Positions 34,610 to 46,400 of a stretch of DNA of 64,000 bases are shown in pieces. Every line of letters begins with the position of its first letter. Positions within the stretch are counted from its first letter, which is position 1. The stretch spans positions 310,001 through 374,000 of the forward strand of contig JAGFBZ010001895.1 in the NCBI GenBank assembly GCA_018398805.1, given 5' to 3'. The stretch is from Hirundichthys speculiger. Taxonomy: Eukaryota; Chordata; Actinopteri; Beloniformes; Exocoetidae. The notes beneath the pieces were generated by a model. It had not been told where the DNA came from, ran no database searches, and was given only the letters and a program-made list of their open reading frames with translations. A program made the translations under genes and the position numbers.

Positions 34610-37600
34610 ATGTCTCTTGACGTGGATGAAGGTAAATATTTCACCTCTGTCCCTCCTGTTAGCCGCCTGCTAATGATAGCGTGCTAATGTCTGGTCGGTT
34701 GTTAATAAGCTTAACTTCTACAAATGATTAAAACGTAATCTCTGCTTTCGATTTCTAACATTTGACTTCTTGGGAAGTCAGTCGCGGGTATAAAGTAATG
34801 GTAGGTTGTTTTATGCTTCAGTGCTGTTGTATAAGCTAATGTTTTGAATTATGACGTTTGTATGCGGAAACGTCCTGAAGCTGACTGTTGACGGAGAACC
34901 TTTGGCCTGAAACAGAGATAGCTGTGTTTACCAAGCATTTATGAAAACAACGACGTAAAAGCAGAGTTTATTAACTCATTCTTTGAAGATACAGTCTTTT
35001 ATTTCATTGATTTAACTAGATTACCATGGCAACATACCTCAAGACCATGTACCGAGAAGCAATATTTGTGTTTTAACCTGGTAACACCTCGATTATTGGT
35101 TAAATATGGGTTTATAAAATGTACCATTGATGGTGAGATTGGACAGAAATAAATATTTAAATGTCCTCAAATATTTGTTACTCACCTTATTATATATATA
35201 TTTAATTACCACATTTAAAGTCACGTAACCAACAGTGTGATAAACTGATAAACTAGACTATATATATATATATATATATGGAATAACTTTTTTTTCTCTT
35301 TAAAAAAAACCTTGACAATGTTGTTTAAGGATTGCTTTATGGTCTTGTTTGCAGACAATGTGTGTGGTCATTTTTTTTCTATCTTGTTTAGTTTTTGTTG
35401 ACTAAATACTGACATAATGTAACATAGCACATGCAGCTTTTTATCTGAGATTGTATTTACCAAATTTTAAGGATAAATATTTATTTGCTTATTTGTGTCT
35501 GATATGTCCTAATACGTTAAACCGCCAAGTGAATAAAAGTCCACAGCTGAAGAATGGTCACTGCATTTTCTGATCAGGAACAAGGATGAATTTTCCAGCT
35601 ATCATTCATGTTCTACAGACAGCTGGTCTTAAATCAGTCTGGAACCCACAAAAACAGTTTTTTAGCATTAACATTTTAACTTTTTTTTTTTCAACATTGT
35701 TCTTTAAACAGTTTTTTTTTTTTTTTTTTTTTATAACAGGCACCCATCTGGTTCTTTTACCATGTGGTAAGGAGGTCCTGGAGAGGCCAGAGGGTTTTAG
35801 GTGCTGCGTGACATCATGTCGCATGATTCAAACTTTTAAGAAAAAAATAATATTCAACAAGAGGCAAACAATTAGATCAGTTAATTACATGGTTACAGTT
35901 TTCTGTTAGTCAGATCCTTTTTTTCTATAGTACATTTAAAACAACCTCAGTTGATCAAAGTGCTGCACAAGCTTAAACAAATAAAAATCCTTATATCAAT
36001 AGTAAAAACAAGCAAATGTATCTAATAAAAGGTTTACATCACCAATCATCTATATAAAATAAATGTTTCTGCTTTGACTGAGGTGGTTATGCCAGGCCTT
36101 TTTTTATTCTGAAAGGTAGATCCAATATTGGATTTTGTCATAACTTAATGTTTAATAGATGTTTAACTTGAGTCAATAGTGTGTTTTTGAATCATTGACT
36201 AAAATGTGCAGCTTGACAGTATTTGCATCGCAGTGCCGTAGAAAACTGACATTCATTTAGCTTTTGAGGCTGAAGACATCCATTTTCAAGCTTTGCTTGG
36301 TTCACGAAAACGTATTATTCTGGCAGTATTTATTACCACAAATATTCAAGTTATAAAACAATTTCCATATGAATGACTAAAATCTAAAGGGATTTCCACA
36401 CATCCTTTGACACAATACAGTGGTAGATCTAAATGTACTTAAGGAACGTTTACCATATTTGAAATGTTTACCGAGTTTGAAATTCCAGAGCTCTGATTAG
36501 CAGCTGCCTGTTTGATACTAATGTGAAGTTTAAGAAAAATGTGAAGAAAAAAAGTGATAAACTTTCACAATGGAGTAACAGTGGTCTCTTCAAATTGTAA
36601 TTTCTGTTGCAGTTTCTCCATCAGAGGTGGAGGAGGAGGTTAAAAAGGAAACGGTTTATATGGAGAGTGAGGATGAAGGTGACCGCTCTGAAACCAGATG
36701 GAGTGAAGAACTCAGACTGGTCCTCATTGGCCAGACCGGATCTGGCAAGAGTGCGTCTGGAAACACCATCTTGGGCCGCAGGCAGTTCCTGTCACAGATC
36801 AGCGCCAGCTCTGTCACCCAGATTTGTGAGCTTGGAAGCACTGAGCTCACTGAGGAAGAGGAGGCGGAGAAGGGCGGCCAGGCTGTTACAGGGAGGAGGA
36901 AGAGGAGAGTAATGGTGGTTGACATGCCAGGCTTTGGGGACACTCATCTCAGTATGGAGCAGACGCATGCAGAAGTAGCCAAATGTGTGTCTCTTACAGC
37001 CCCGGGTCCACATGCTTTCCTCCTCGTAGTACCAGTAGGTCGATACACAGATTATGAAAACCAGGCTGTGTCCCAGTTGATGAAGATATTTGGGGAGGAG
37101 GCTGTCTCTCATCACACAGTGGTTCTCTTTAGCAGAGGTGATGACCTGGAGGGCATTGGGATTGAAAAGTATCTGAAGGAAACTGCACCAGCAGGGCTTA
37201 AAGCTCTGATTGACAGGTGCGGCGGGAGATACCATGTGTTCGACAACAAAGACCCCAATAACTCGGCACAGGTTAAGGAACTATTGATGAAGGTGGATAA
37301 GATGGTGACGCAGACTAGCAGAGGGTTTTATACGAATGCAATGTTTTTGGAAGCAGATGCTGCCGTCACAGAGGAGCAGAAAAGGATGTTGAGAGAGCAA
37401 GGGCAAGCAGACGGTGAAGAAGAAGGAAATGGATGCAGGGTGGTAGAACAGGCTAAACTTGCAAAACGAAGGAAGTGTGACTTGGAGTCTGACGGAGGGA
37501 ATGGCGGGGGTTATAGGGTGGAGAGATGGACACAGGAGAACAGAAGCAATGCCTTCAGCCTTCTGAGAGACCAGATCAGAGGCAGGCGCTGGAACGGCAG

Positions 37601-38546
37601 TAGGGCAGTCAGCAGGCGACCATCTCTCCGTTTTTCCTTGAGCCGCTTAAGGAGGGAAGCTGCGCTCTCTCCTAAGGTGCTGGAGAGAGTCAAGGTTCTG
37701 GTGGCTGCTGGGGCAACAGGCATGGCAGTCGGGGCGGTATTTGGTGCGGCTGCACCTTTAGCGGCTGCAGCTGGAGCATCTTTTGTGGGGAACTCTGTTG
37801 GTTTCGCTGCAGGTCAGTTAGCAGGGATGTCTGTAGCGGGAGGCACAGGTGTTGGGAAAGCTGTAGGAGCCATCGTGGCGGCTGCCTCTGGTAAAACCGC
37901 AGTGGCCCTAGGGGCAGCAACAGGGGGCGTTCTGGGTGGTTCTGTGGGAACCGTTGCTGGTGCTGAGGCTACAAGTCCTCAGGAGGGCGCTATAGATGCC
38001 CTTAAACAGGTTAGCGTGATCGGGAGCTCTGCTGTGGGCGTGGCAGCTGGTGTGGGTTGCACCCTGGGAGCTGGAGCTGCTATTGGTGCAGCTCTAGAGG
38101 GAGCATCTTTGAGCACAGCAGCCCTCAGTGGAGCTGAAATTACAGCAGCAGATGTAGTTGCTGCTTCTGCAGCTCAGGGGAGTTTAGCCTCAGCAGCAAC
38201 ACATCACACAGTGGCCTCTGTTGGAAGTGCAGCAGCAAACATGGGGACTAGTCAGTGTGCCTCAGCCGTAGCAAACGTCCCAGCGGCTGCTGGGGCTGCG
38301 TGTGAGTTGGCAGGGCCCAGGGTTGCATCAGTGGCTGGCAGTGCGATGTCAGACCACTGGGGCACTCTGGCAGTGACGACTCGCATCTTGAATGCAGTGG
38401 CTGAAGTTGGCAAAGCTGCAGCAGGCATCGCCCTGGCTGGTGGGCTGGTAGTGAAGGTGGTGAAGGAGAAAGTGAGATGTGGCACTGGAACAACAGAAAC
38501 CACTTATACAGAAAAGAAATCTTATGAAGTCTACTGGAACAAATAA
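34610..38546 (+). CDS. AIG1/GIMAP-family GTPase with Gly/Ala-rich C-terminal tail
   Basis: AIG1/GIMAP proteins are septin-like GTPases acting at membranes, many in immune cells (family knowledge). A short first exon, 34610-34631 (MSLDVDE), joins the large exon 36613-38546 in phase, giving 651 residues. The G domain is clear: P-loop GQTGSGKS at residues 47-54, followed by ASGNTILG, as is typical of AIG1; DMPGFGDTH from about residue 111 for G3; and FSRGDDLEG from about 180 for the AIG1-specific region/G4. A basic linker (about 260-365) precedes a long Gly/Ala/Val tail (about 371-620) full of GxxxG spacing. I read the tail as possibly membrane-inserting; known GIMAPs usually end in a coiled coil or a single membrane anchor. 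The exact GIMAP subgroup is not recognised. A poly(A) signal lies at 38768-38773. This gene is absent between these neighbours in the human order as I recall it. Confidence 0.85.
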
Positions 38547-39240
38547 ACCCAAGATAAGAATGGAATCACTTTCCAGTAAAATACATTCATAGACATGATT
38601 TGTTTTTTGTTTTTCTTGCTGAAGGTTGATAAACAACAGCAGTGACATCTGCAGTTCTGTGTGGAAGTTTGTATCTATTGGTTATTTTTCTTCCTTTTAT
38701 TTTCAAACACACTGTCATTAAAAGTAGATGTTAAGTTGTGATTAATCTCACAGCTGCATGGTTCTCAAATAAAACAAGGCCTCTGTACACCATTTATTCA
38801 AAGGTGAAGAAAAAGAGACAAAAAGTATTAATTACTGGAAATGTCTTGACTTAAAATTGATGCAACACTGTTTGCAGAAATAAAGTTCTTACTGATTGTA
38901 ATTTGTACGTAAACATAAGGACTAAGTATTATAAGCATTAAAAATGCTGATGAGCTTGCACTTATAGATAACAGTGGAGGGTTGTACACTGTTTAACATC
39001 TTGTAATATTCAACAAAGAGAAGAGTTTTGCAGTGATGGATTTTCAACCAACCACCACCAGTTGTTTTTGTTTGTTAAAGATATATCACCACTTCAGTAC
39101 TATGTCCCTGTTTTTACATTTAAGATCACATTAAAGACCCTATTCTTTCATTACTGACTGTTGTGGGTGTTACTCTTGTTATATTTTCTGACATCAGTTT
39201 ATGTCCATTTTTATCATATATATATATATATTTAAAGGTA
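38547..39240 (+). other. GTPase gene 3' region and spacer
   Basis: Sequence after the stop codon contains AATAAA at 38768-38773 and another AATAAA-containing stretch near 38880. No further gene is seen before the Tc1-like copy. Confidence 0.5.
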
Positions 39241-40441
39241 TATATCACTTTATCAGGTCCACCTTGTGAGTACCGGGTTGGGCCCCCTTTTGCCTTCAGA
39301 ACTGTCTTAATCCTTCATGACATAGATTCAACAAGCTACTGGAAACATTCCTCAGAGAGTTTGGTCCATATTGACGTGACAGCATCACCAGTTGCTGCAG
39401 ATTTGTCAGCTGCACATCCATGATGAGAATCTCGTTCCCCCACATCCCAAAGCTGCTCTATTGGATTGATATCTGGAAACTGTGGAGGACATTTGAGTCC
39501 AGTGAAATCATCATTGTGTTCAAGAAACAAGTCTGAGATGATTTGCACTTTATGGCATGGTACCTTATCCTGCTGGAAGTATCCATCAGAAGATGGTACA
39601 CTGTGGTCCAGAAAAGAGATGGACATGGTCAGCACCAATACTCAGGTAGACTGTGGTGTTGACACAATGCTCAGTTGGTGCTAATGAGCCCAAAGTGTGC
39701 CAGGAAAATATCCCCCAGACCATCACACCACCACCAGGAGCCTGAACCATTGATACAAGGCAGGATGGATCCATGCTTTCATGTTGTTGACGCCAAATTC
39801 TGACCATCTGAATGTCGCAGCAGAAATCCAGACTCATCAGACCAGGCAACGTTTTTCCAATCTCCTATTGTCCAGTCTTGGTGAGCCTGTGTGAATTGTA
39901 GCCTCAGTTTCCTGTTCTTAGCTGACAGCAGTGGTACCTGCTGTGATCTTCTGCTGTTGTAGCCCATCCACCTCAAGGTTGGACGTGTTGTGTGTTCAGA
40001 GATGCTCTGCAGACCTCGGTTGTAACGAGTGGTTTGAGTTACAGTTGCCTTCCTATCATCTCCAACCAGTCTGGTCTTTCTCCTCTGACCTCTGGCATCA
40101 ACAAGGCATTTGCACCCACAGAACTGCCGCTCACTGGATATTTTCTCTTTTCTGGACTATTCTCTGTAAACCCTGGAGATGGTTGTGAAAATCCCAGTAG
40201 ATCAACCGTTTCTGAAACTCTCAGACCTGTGCCACATGGTACCAACAACCATGACAAATTCATAGTCACTTAAATTACCTTTCTTTCCCATTCTGATGCT
40301 GGTTTGAACTGCAGCAGATCATCTTGACCATGTCTCCAGGCCTAAATGCAAATTGAGTTGCTGCCATGTGATTGACTGATTAGAAATTTGTATTAACGAG
40401 CAGTTGGACAGGTGGACCTAATAAAGTGGCCAGTAAGTGTA
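39241..40441 (-). mobile_element. Tc1-like transposon, nearly full length but broken
   Basis: The ends read CTTTATCAGGTCCACC and GGTGGACCTAATAAAGTGG, an inverted pair. The minus-strand transposase pseudogene contains the HTH region (about 40270-40040), AWSDESGF near 39840, GGGVMVWGIFSW near 39710, SSDGYFQQDKVPCHK near 39580 and FPDINPIEQLWD near 39460. Frames change between these blocks, so it is inactive. It is the most complete copy of this family in the window. Confidence 0.85.
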
Positions 40442-40689
40442 GATAGATAGATATAGATGTATAGTTTTTTTAAAGAATGTATTTAAAGTCGACTTTAAGG
40501 TGCTTGTATTGGAGTATTATGAACATTTTTTTTATTCTTCTATACCACAGAGTGACATATGTATAAGAATATATTTTTCAAGTAATTTCAATTGTTTTTT
40601 CTTAATCATTAAAACTTTAAATGCCTAACTTTTTTATGGAGGTTTTTTTTTTTTTTTTGGATCAATTTGGTTTTGATTTATATAAACTT

Positions 40690-41325
40690 AGGTACGGAAA
40701 TGTTCAGTGATGAGTCCAGGGTCAAATGTGGAAAAGACATGGAGAACACTTTGGTGATTGCTGCACCGTTAGAGTAACATCTTTTGGTGGAGGCAGTGTG
40801 ATGGTCTGGGGCGGCATCTCTCTCACTGGAAAAATTAGACTTCCACTGACAATCCCAAATCTCCACAGTCTGGGACCGAACTCTATCCTGCAAGATGACA
40901 ATGCTCTCTCCCTCAGAGCGGGATTTATCAGAGACCGCCTCCAGAGTTTGGGAGCAGAGAGGATGAAATGTCCTGACTTCAATCCCGCAGAACACTAGTG
41001 GGATCAGCTTGGATGTGCAGTTCGTGCCAGAGTGACAAACACAATTATGTTGGCTGACTTGTAACAAATGCTGGTTGAAGAATGGGATACCATCCCACAG
41101 CAGTGTGTGGTCAGGGTGGTGACCAGCATGAGGAGGAGCTGCCAGGCTGCTGTGGCTGTTTGGTTCTTCCACACTACTGATGCTCCTGTTTGTTAGATTA
41201 ATACATTTAAATGGTTAAAAAGGCTATATGTCCACAACAAGAGTAAAAAAAAAATAGTTGTTTGGCATTGGAAGAGGAGATGTGCCAAACCTTTCATGGG
41301 CCAACCCGCACACTCAACTCCACTG
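40690..41325 (+). mobile_element. Older Tc1-like remnant, left part (split by the ERV)
   Basis: The + strand has FSDESRVKCG near 40700, a GGGSVMVWGGISLTG block at about 40785-40840, LQDDNALSLR near 40890 and PDFNPAEH before a stop near 40995. Other frames are littered with stops. The region after 46405 (to about 46530) reads on as its 3' part once the ERV and one copy of the ACTG duplication are removed. Confidence 0.7.
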
Positions 41326-41921
41326 TGTTAGGTCAGAATTTTCTTAACTTTTAGGCCCAGAACCAGTGTAGCTAGAGGGTCACATTTGTACACAAATACA
41401 CATCAGTTAAATATTGGAAATAGTACTGTTATCAATAGTATTATTAATATCTCAGTATTGATCATTCTTAGTGTATGTTTTGTCTTCACTTTATATCAGA
41501 AATGTAGCAAACTAGCCCAGTTAGCCAGTAAAAGACCATGTGCTACAGAACAAAAGGACCTGGCCAGGTGAGCAGCATAGGATTGTGGGAAAGGGTGATC
41601 ACCTTCCTTTTGTTAGAGAACACCAGCAGTGGATTGGACAAGAAGACCAAGACTGGCCAATGGGAGAGCCAAGTCTAAACCGCGGCTCCTCCCCATCTAG
41701 TTTCTGTATAAATTGCTGTTGTTTTGTTTGTTCGCTCTTCTTCTGTGTTAGAGACTGCCTCTACCAGGGAGCCGTGATATCACGTTTATTGCAAATAAAC
41801 ATCTGTGTTGTACTTGTAATACCGACCGAGACTCTCCTTTCCAGCAAAGAACACGCAGTTAGATTCTTTTCAAAAAAGATTCCTAACGCAGTTAGATTCT
41901 TTTCAAAAAAGATTCCTAACA
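41326..41921 (+). repeat. 5' LTR of the ERV (596 bp)
   Basis: It begins TGTTAGGTCAG and ends GATTCCTAACA. It contains CCAAT (in ACTGGCCAATGG), a TATA-like CTGTATAAATT and AATAAA (in GCAAATAAACATC). It differs from the 3' LTR only by a 33-bp tandem duplication at its right end (about 41889-41921). Confidence 0.95.
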
Positions 41922-41923
41922 AT

Positions 41924-41940
41924 TGGTGACTCTGACGTGA
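41924..41940 (+). other. Primer-binding-site candidate
   Basis: TGGTGACTCTGACGTGA starts two bases after the 5' LTR with the TGG expected opposite a tRNA CCA end. It looks nearest to an arginine tRNA 3' end, with mismatches; the primer tRNA is not certain. Confidence 0.55.
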
Positions 41941-42079
41941 ACTGGAAGACAGAGGGCAGCAAAGCGGATCTCGCCGGCTCTTCACATTCACGATGGCGCC
42001 ATAAAAACAAAGGTGAAAAGGAGTGTGGAGAAAGAGACCGAGCCGGAACCCACAGCAACACAACCTGAAAGTCCTGCTA

Positions 42080-42235
42080 CAGGTAGGAGATTGGGTACGA
42101 GTTAAAGTCCACAAGAAAAGGTGGGCTGAACCCAGGTGAACTGGACCATTTTAAGTCATAGAACTAATATTTTACAGAGTCCAGGTTAAAAGGAAAAGCA
42201 GGCACAATTTGGCTTCACCTGACACATTGTGTACC
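42080..42235 (+). pseudogene. Remnant of pol (integrase C-terminal region)
   Basis: A short frame begins GDWVRVKVHKKRW, the kind of sequence found in the C-terminal domain of gammaretrovirus-type integrases, and is soon followed by a stop and frame loss. It sits only about 160 bp after the 5' LTR, so gag, protease, reverse transcriptase and most of integrase are deleted. Confidence 0.55.
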
Positions 42236-42979
42236 CACTCCTCCAACAAGCCGCCATTTAGCGGAAGTTGGAGTAGATTTGGAAAATCTGGAGTGAACCC
42301 AAATTAATAAGATAGGATACTTATTGGTCAAAGTAGTAGCATGTTCACTCCAAAATTGAAGGGAGTCAGAATACCATGGAAATTGTTTTGTTTATGTGTA
42401 TTGTAATCGTTATTTTGTTCTTTGTTTTAGATTTGATCTAGCGACACATATGAACATGCCACAAACTTCCCAGGACATGCGTACATGTTCTCCACCAAGC
42501 CTGACCCTGGAGGCAACAGAAGGGACAGACATGGTGGCTGTAATAGGTTTTTGCAAGGTTGCACTATGAATTTGCGGATTAAATGGCATTTCCCAGAAAT
42601 ATATATGAAATTTCAATTAACTGCAAAACAAATAGTACAGCATCATACAAGATACCAAACTTGGCAGAGTTGGGTATTATGTACCCTCGAACTGGTTATG
42701 CAGACATGGATATGGCTGCATTGGGTCCATTACTGCACGTTCTTTAAATATGACTGACTATCTTGTCTGTTCCACAGCTCGATCAACACTGGAACAGATC
42801 CAACAGCAGGGTTCGCCCTAAAGATTAATGATACTAACTGAACTAACACCACTAACCTTCTAACATCTTAATCATACTTATTTTGGTGTTGTGGTGGATG
42901 TTCCAGGTTCTTTTCTTAGAAAGATGGAAAATCGCCAACATACTTTGACAATACATTCTATAATCTACAGGTTTTGATG

Positions 42980-43240
42980 AATCATACTGAGGCCATAGCG
43001 GGATTGTCCGAACAACCCGCTGCAACCTCTCATACGGCACAATCGTATGGTTCTGAATATGATGCTGGCAGAACAAGGAGGGCCTCCTGTTGCACATTTA
43101 TACCAAACAATACCTCACCTGATGGTTCTGTTACTAAGGCTTTACAGGGAATCCGGGCGCTGGCCAATCAGATGGTGGAGGATGCTGGAATTGAAAACCC
43201 CATCGCGGACTGGTTGTCAAGAACCTATGGGAAGTTATAA
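42980..43240 (+). pseudogene. Remnant of env (transmembrane subunit), frame-broken
   Basis: Two overlapping + frames (43047-43406 and 42974-43240) carry pieces of the conserved retroviral Env ectodomain: MLLAEQGG-type sequence (here LNMMLAEQGG) in one frame and SCCTFIPNN in the other. A frame break separates them near 43080, and a stop follows at about 43240. No surface subunit, fusion peptide or membrane anchor is intact. It cannot make a working envelope. Confidence 0.65.
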
Positions 43241-43497
43241 TTTTCCACAACAGTCTTGGTGTCAGAAGGTGGGATTCGGAGTGTGTCCGTCGGATCCAGA
43301 GACTGGAGTGGAGTGCACGCCTAATCCAAGAGTTGGGTTATCCTCAAAACCTCACGTAGAACAGAGTGGAGGACTACGGTCAATGGTTCCGATCGACTAC
43401 GACTGAATCTTCGAACTTCAAGTGAAGAAAGAATCTGGTGAAAAGTTTTTTAATATAAATTTTTGACCAATCTAGACTCATTTGAAATGTGAAAAGT

Positions 43498-44487
43498 TCT
43501 GTGAGTTGGTTAAGCAAGACGAGGTTAGAGTCCTGTGAGCTTACCTAACAAGACCAGACTGTTTGGGGTCTGTGAGTTGGTTAAGCAAGACGAGGTTAGA
43601 GTCCTGTGAGCTTACCTAACAAGACCAGACTGTTTGGGTTCTGTGAGTTGGTTAAGCAAGACGAGGTTAGAGTCCTGTGAGCTTACCTAACAAGACCAGA
43701 CTGTTTGGGGTTCTGTGAGTTGGTTAAGCAAGACGAGGTTAGAGTCCTGTGAGCTTACCTAACAAGACCAGACTGTTTGGGGTCTGTGAGTTGGTTAAGC
43801 AAGACGAGGTTAGAGTCCTGTGAGCTTACCTAACAAGACCAGACTGTTTGGGGTCTGTGAGTTGGTTAAGCAAGACGAGGTTAGAGTCCTGTGAGCTTAC
43901 CTAACAAGACCAGACTGTTTGAGTTCTGTGAGTTGGTTAAGCAAGACGAGGTTAGAGTCCTGTGAGCTTACCTAACAAGACCAGACTGTTTGGGTTCTGT
44001 GAGTTGGTTAAGCAAGACGAGGTTAGAGTCCTGTGAGCTTACCTAACAAGACCAGACTGTTTGGGTTCTGTGAGTTGGTTAAGCAAGACGAGGTTAGAGT
44101 CCTGTGAGCTTACCTAACAAGACCAGACTGTTTGGGGTCTGTGAGTTGGTTAAGCAAGACGAGGTTAGAGTCCTGTGAGCTTACCTAACAAGACCAGACT
44201 GTTTGGGGTCTGTGAGTTGGTTAAGCAAGACGAGGTTAGAGTCCTGTGAGCTTACCTAACAAGACCAGACTGTTTGAGTTCTGTGAGTTGGTTAAGCAAG
44301 ACGAGGTTAGAGTCCTGTGAGCTTACCTAACAAGACCAGACTGTTTGGGTTCTGTGAGTTGGTTAAGCAAGACGAGGTTAGAGTCCTGTGAGCTTACCTA
44401 ACAAGACCAGACTGTTTGGGTTCTGTGAGTTGGTTAAGCAAGACGAGGTTAGAGTCCTGTGAGCTTACCTAACAAGACCAGACTATT
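43498..44487 (+). repeat. 14-copy minisatellite, about 71-bp unit, inside the ERV
   Basis: Fourteen near-identical units each contain GTTGGTTAAGCAAGACGAGG and GAGCTTACCTAACAAGACC. Each unit is itself two related halves that both begin CTGTGAG. Units differ almost only in the short joint after CTGTTTG (GGGTC, GGTTC, GGGTTC or AGTTC). Shorter, diverged half-units continue to about 44555, which probably shows the ancestral repeat of about 36 bp. Confidence 0.95.
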
Positions 44488-44555
44488 TAAGTCCTGTGAG
44501 TCAATTTAGACAAGATCAGGTTATTTTAAAATCCTGTGAGTGAAATCAAGACCAG

Positions 44556-45826
44556 GTATCACTGTTAAAAAAAAAAAAGAAAAAAGTCAAAACTGAAGAA
44601 GTACATTTCTGTTGAGAATGGAAGAGTGTTTGAAGAAATGGGAAGCAGAATGTGATAAAAATGTAAAAAGAAAGCAGAAACTGCCTCTTGTTCTTTGTAT
44701 CCTTCTCTGCAGAGTGGATGGGGAGCCAGAGCCAATCTGCTGCTGGACAGTACACCTCCGCCCTTCGTGCCTCAACAGCAAGCTTTGCCTCAACCTGTCC
44801 CCTGCCACTGCCTTTGCCCCCCACCACCACAGAGGAACAACAACCAGACCAATCTGGATTCTTTAGTCAGGACGGCCCTAACCCTAACCCAGGATGCCCC
44901 CAGGGCTACTACCGACAGCTCTCCCTCAAGTCCGCCTCCTCTCACAGCTCTGCAATCACTGGTTTCAGCTAATGACAAAAAGGCCTGGCGTGCTGCAGGC
45001 TCTCATTTTACTCCTCATGGCTGATGCCGTTGCTGCACTATGAAGACCAGCAGTTGACAGAGGAGGAAGCAGAGCCTGCCTTATTGATGGAGGGAGCACG
45101 AGTATCACATTCTGTCCATCAATATTTGTGCTCATCATCACCCCTTTTCAAGCCACACGCCTCCCCTGATTCCTGCTTCCACTTTTTGATTGAGAGTTAC
45201 ATAGACATTGCTCAAAATAATTAACATTCTGGTTCCTGTGTTATCATTCCCCATTATGTTGTAGCTTATTTAGTGTGGAACTTAATTTTGTTTGATTTTG
45301 TTTGGCTGGCCTTCGGCAGGAAGGTCCCCCCATAAGAGCCGGGTCCTGCTCAAGGTTTCTTCCTCTCGCGGGGGAGTTTTCCTTGCCACTGTTTGGCGTA
45401 AAGTTTTTTCCTTCCTCATGGGAGTTTTTTTTACTTGCCATTATCATTGTATGAATTTAAAATCATAATTTTAGTTAATGATATTTGCTCGGGGGTCATG
45501 CCTAGAATACTTGTATACTCGTAACATGCTAAACAAATGTTTGAATTGTACTGAATTGAACTTTTATATTCAAGTTATTCTTCTGTTTAGCGTTGCCATT
45601 TTATTTCTATACCATATTGTTGTATTCATTTTATTACCATGCTACATTTTATTATTCGTTATGTTTGCTGGAATGTCATTGATTTGCATTCATTTAAATA
45701 CCTCGCTTGTGTTCACTTTATTCCCATATTTTATGCTGCTCAGTCTTTGGGTTTTGATCACTTATCTCAGGTAAAAAGAAAAATTCAGACTTATGATTGT
45801 TGACACCGTACCGTTTAAACGGTGTC
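44556..45826 (+). other. ERV 3' body, no intact gene
   Basis: This part includes a proline-rich frame near 44700-44980 and a segment with CTCAAGGTTTCTTCCTCTCG and GAGTTTTCCTTGCCACTG (45350-45400). That segment is a motif I know as widely dispersed in teleost genomes. No retroviral protein was recognised here. Confidence 0.5.
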
Positions 45827-45837
45827 AAAGGAGGGAC

Positions 45838-46400
45838 TGTTAGGTCAGAATTTTCTTAACTTTTAGGCCCAGAACCAGTGTAGCTAGAGGGTCACATTTG
45901 TACACAAATACACATCAGTTAAATATTGGAAATAGTACTGTTATCAATAGTATTATTAATATCTCAGTATTGATCATTCTTAGTGTATGTTTTGTCTTCA
46001 CTTTATATCAGAAATGTAGCAAACTAGCCCAGTTAGCCAGTAAAAGACCATGTGCTACAGAACAAAAGGACCTGGCCAGGTGAGCAGCATAGGATTGTGG
46101 GAAAGGGTGATCACCTTCCTTTTGTTAGAGAACACCAGCAGTGGATTGGACAAGAAGACCAAGACTGGCCAATGGGAGAGCCAAGTCTAAACCGCGGCTC
46201 CTCCCCATCTAGTTTCTGTATAAATTGCTGTTGTTTTGTTTGTTCGCTCTTCTTCTGTGTTAGAGACTGCCTCTACCAGGGAGCCGTGATATCACGTTTA
46301 TTGCAAATAAACATCTGTGTTGTACTTGTAATACCGACCGAGACTCTCCTTTCCAGCAAAGAACACGCAGTTAGATTCTTTTCAAAAAAGATTCCTAACA
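45838..46400 (+). repeat. 3' LTR of the ERV (563 bp)
   Basis: Reads identical to the 5' LTR apart from lacking the 33-bp duplication. CCAAT is at 46169-46173, TATAAA at 46219-46224 and AATAAA at 46306-46311. Its right edge is 645 bp before the srebf2 ATG, in the same orientation. Confidence 0.95.

Larger units (their letters stand above)
41326..46400 (+). mobile_element. Endogenous retrovirus, recent, internally deleted
   Basis: A 5075-bp element has direct LTRs (41326-41921 and 45838-46400) with TG...CA ends and a 4-bp target duplication ACTG (41322-41325 and 46401-46404). A primer-binding-site-like stretch follows the 5' LTR (41924-41940) and a purine tract precedes the 3' LTR (45827-45836). 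The body retains a short piece resembling an integrase C-terminal region and a broken Env transmembrane-subunit segment, plus a large minisatellite. Most of gag and pol is gone, so it cannot encode its own replication. The 4-bp duplication and Env type fit a gamma/epsilon-like ERV. It interrupts an older Tc1-like remnant and reads in the same direction as srebf2. Confidence 0.9.

Noticed and set aside
37690..38503. Several minus-strand frames rich in Leu, Pro and Gln
   Set aside because: Shadows of the Gly/Ala-rich tail of the GTPase gene.
40678..41172. 164-residue minus-strand frame
   Set aside because: Antisense shadow of the + strand Tc1-like transposase remnant.
42974..43406. Captured, working envelope gene (syncytin-like)
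   Set aside because: Only part of the transmembrane subunit remains, in two broken frames with a stop; no surface subunit or anchor.
43498..44487. Regular repeats resembling a CRISPR array
   Set aside because: Units are back-to-back without variable spacers, lie inside an ERV and are in a vertebrate genome; it is a minisatellite.
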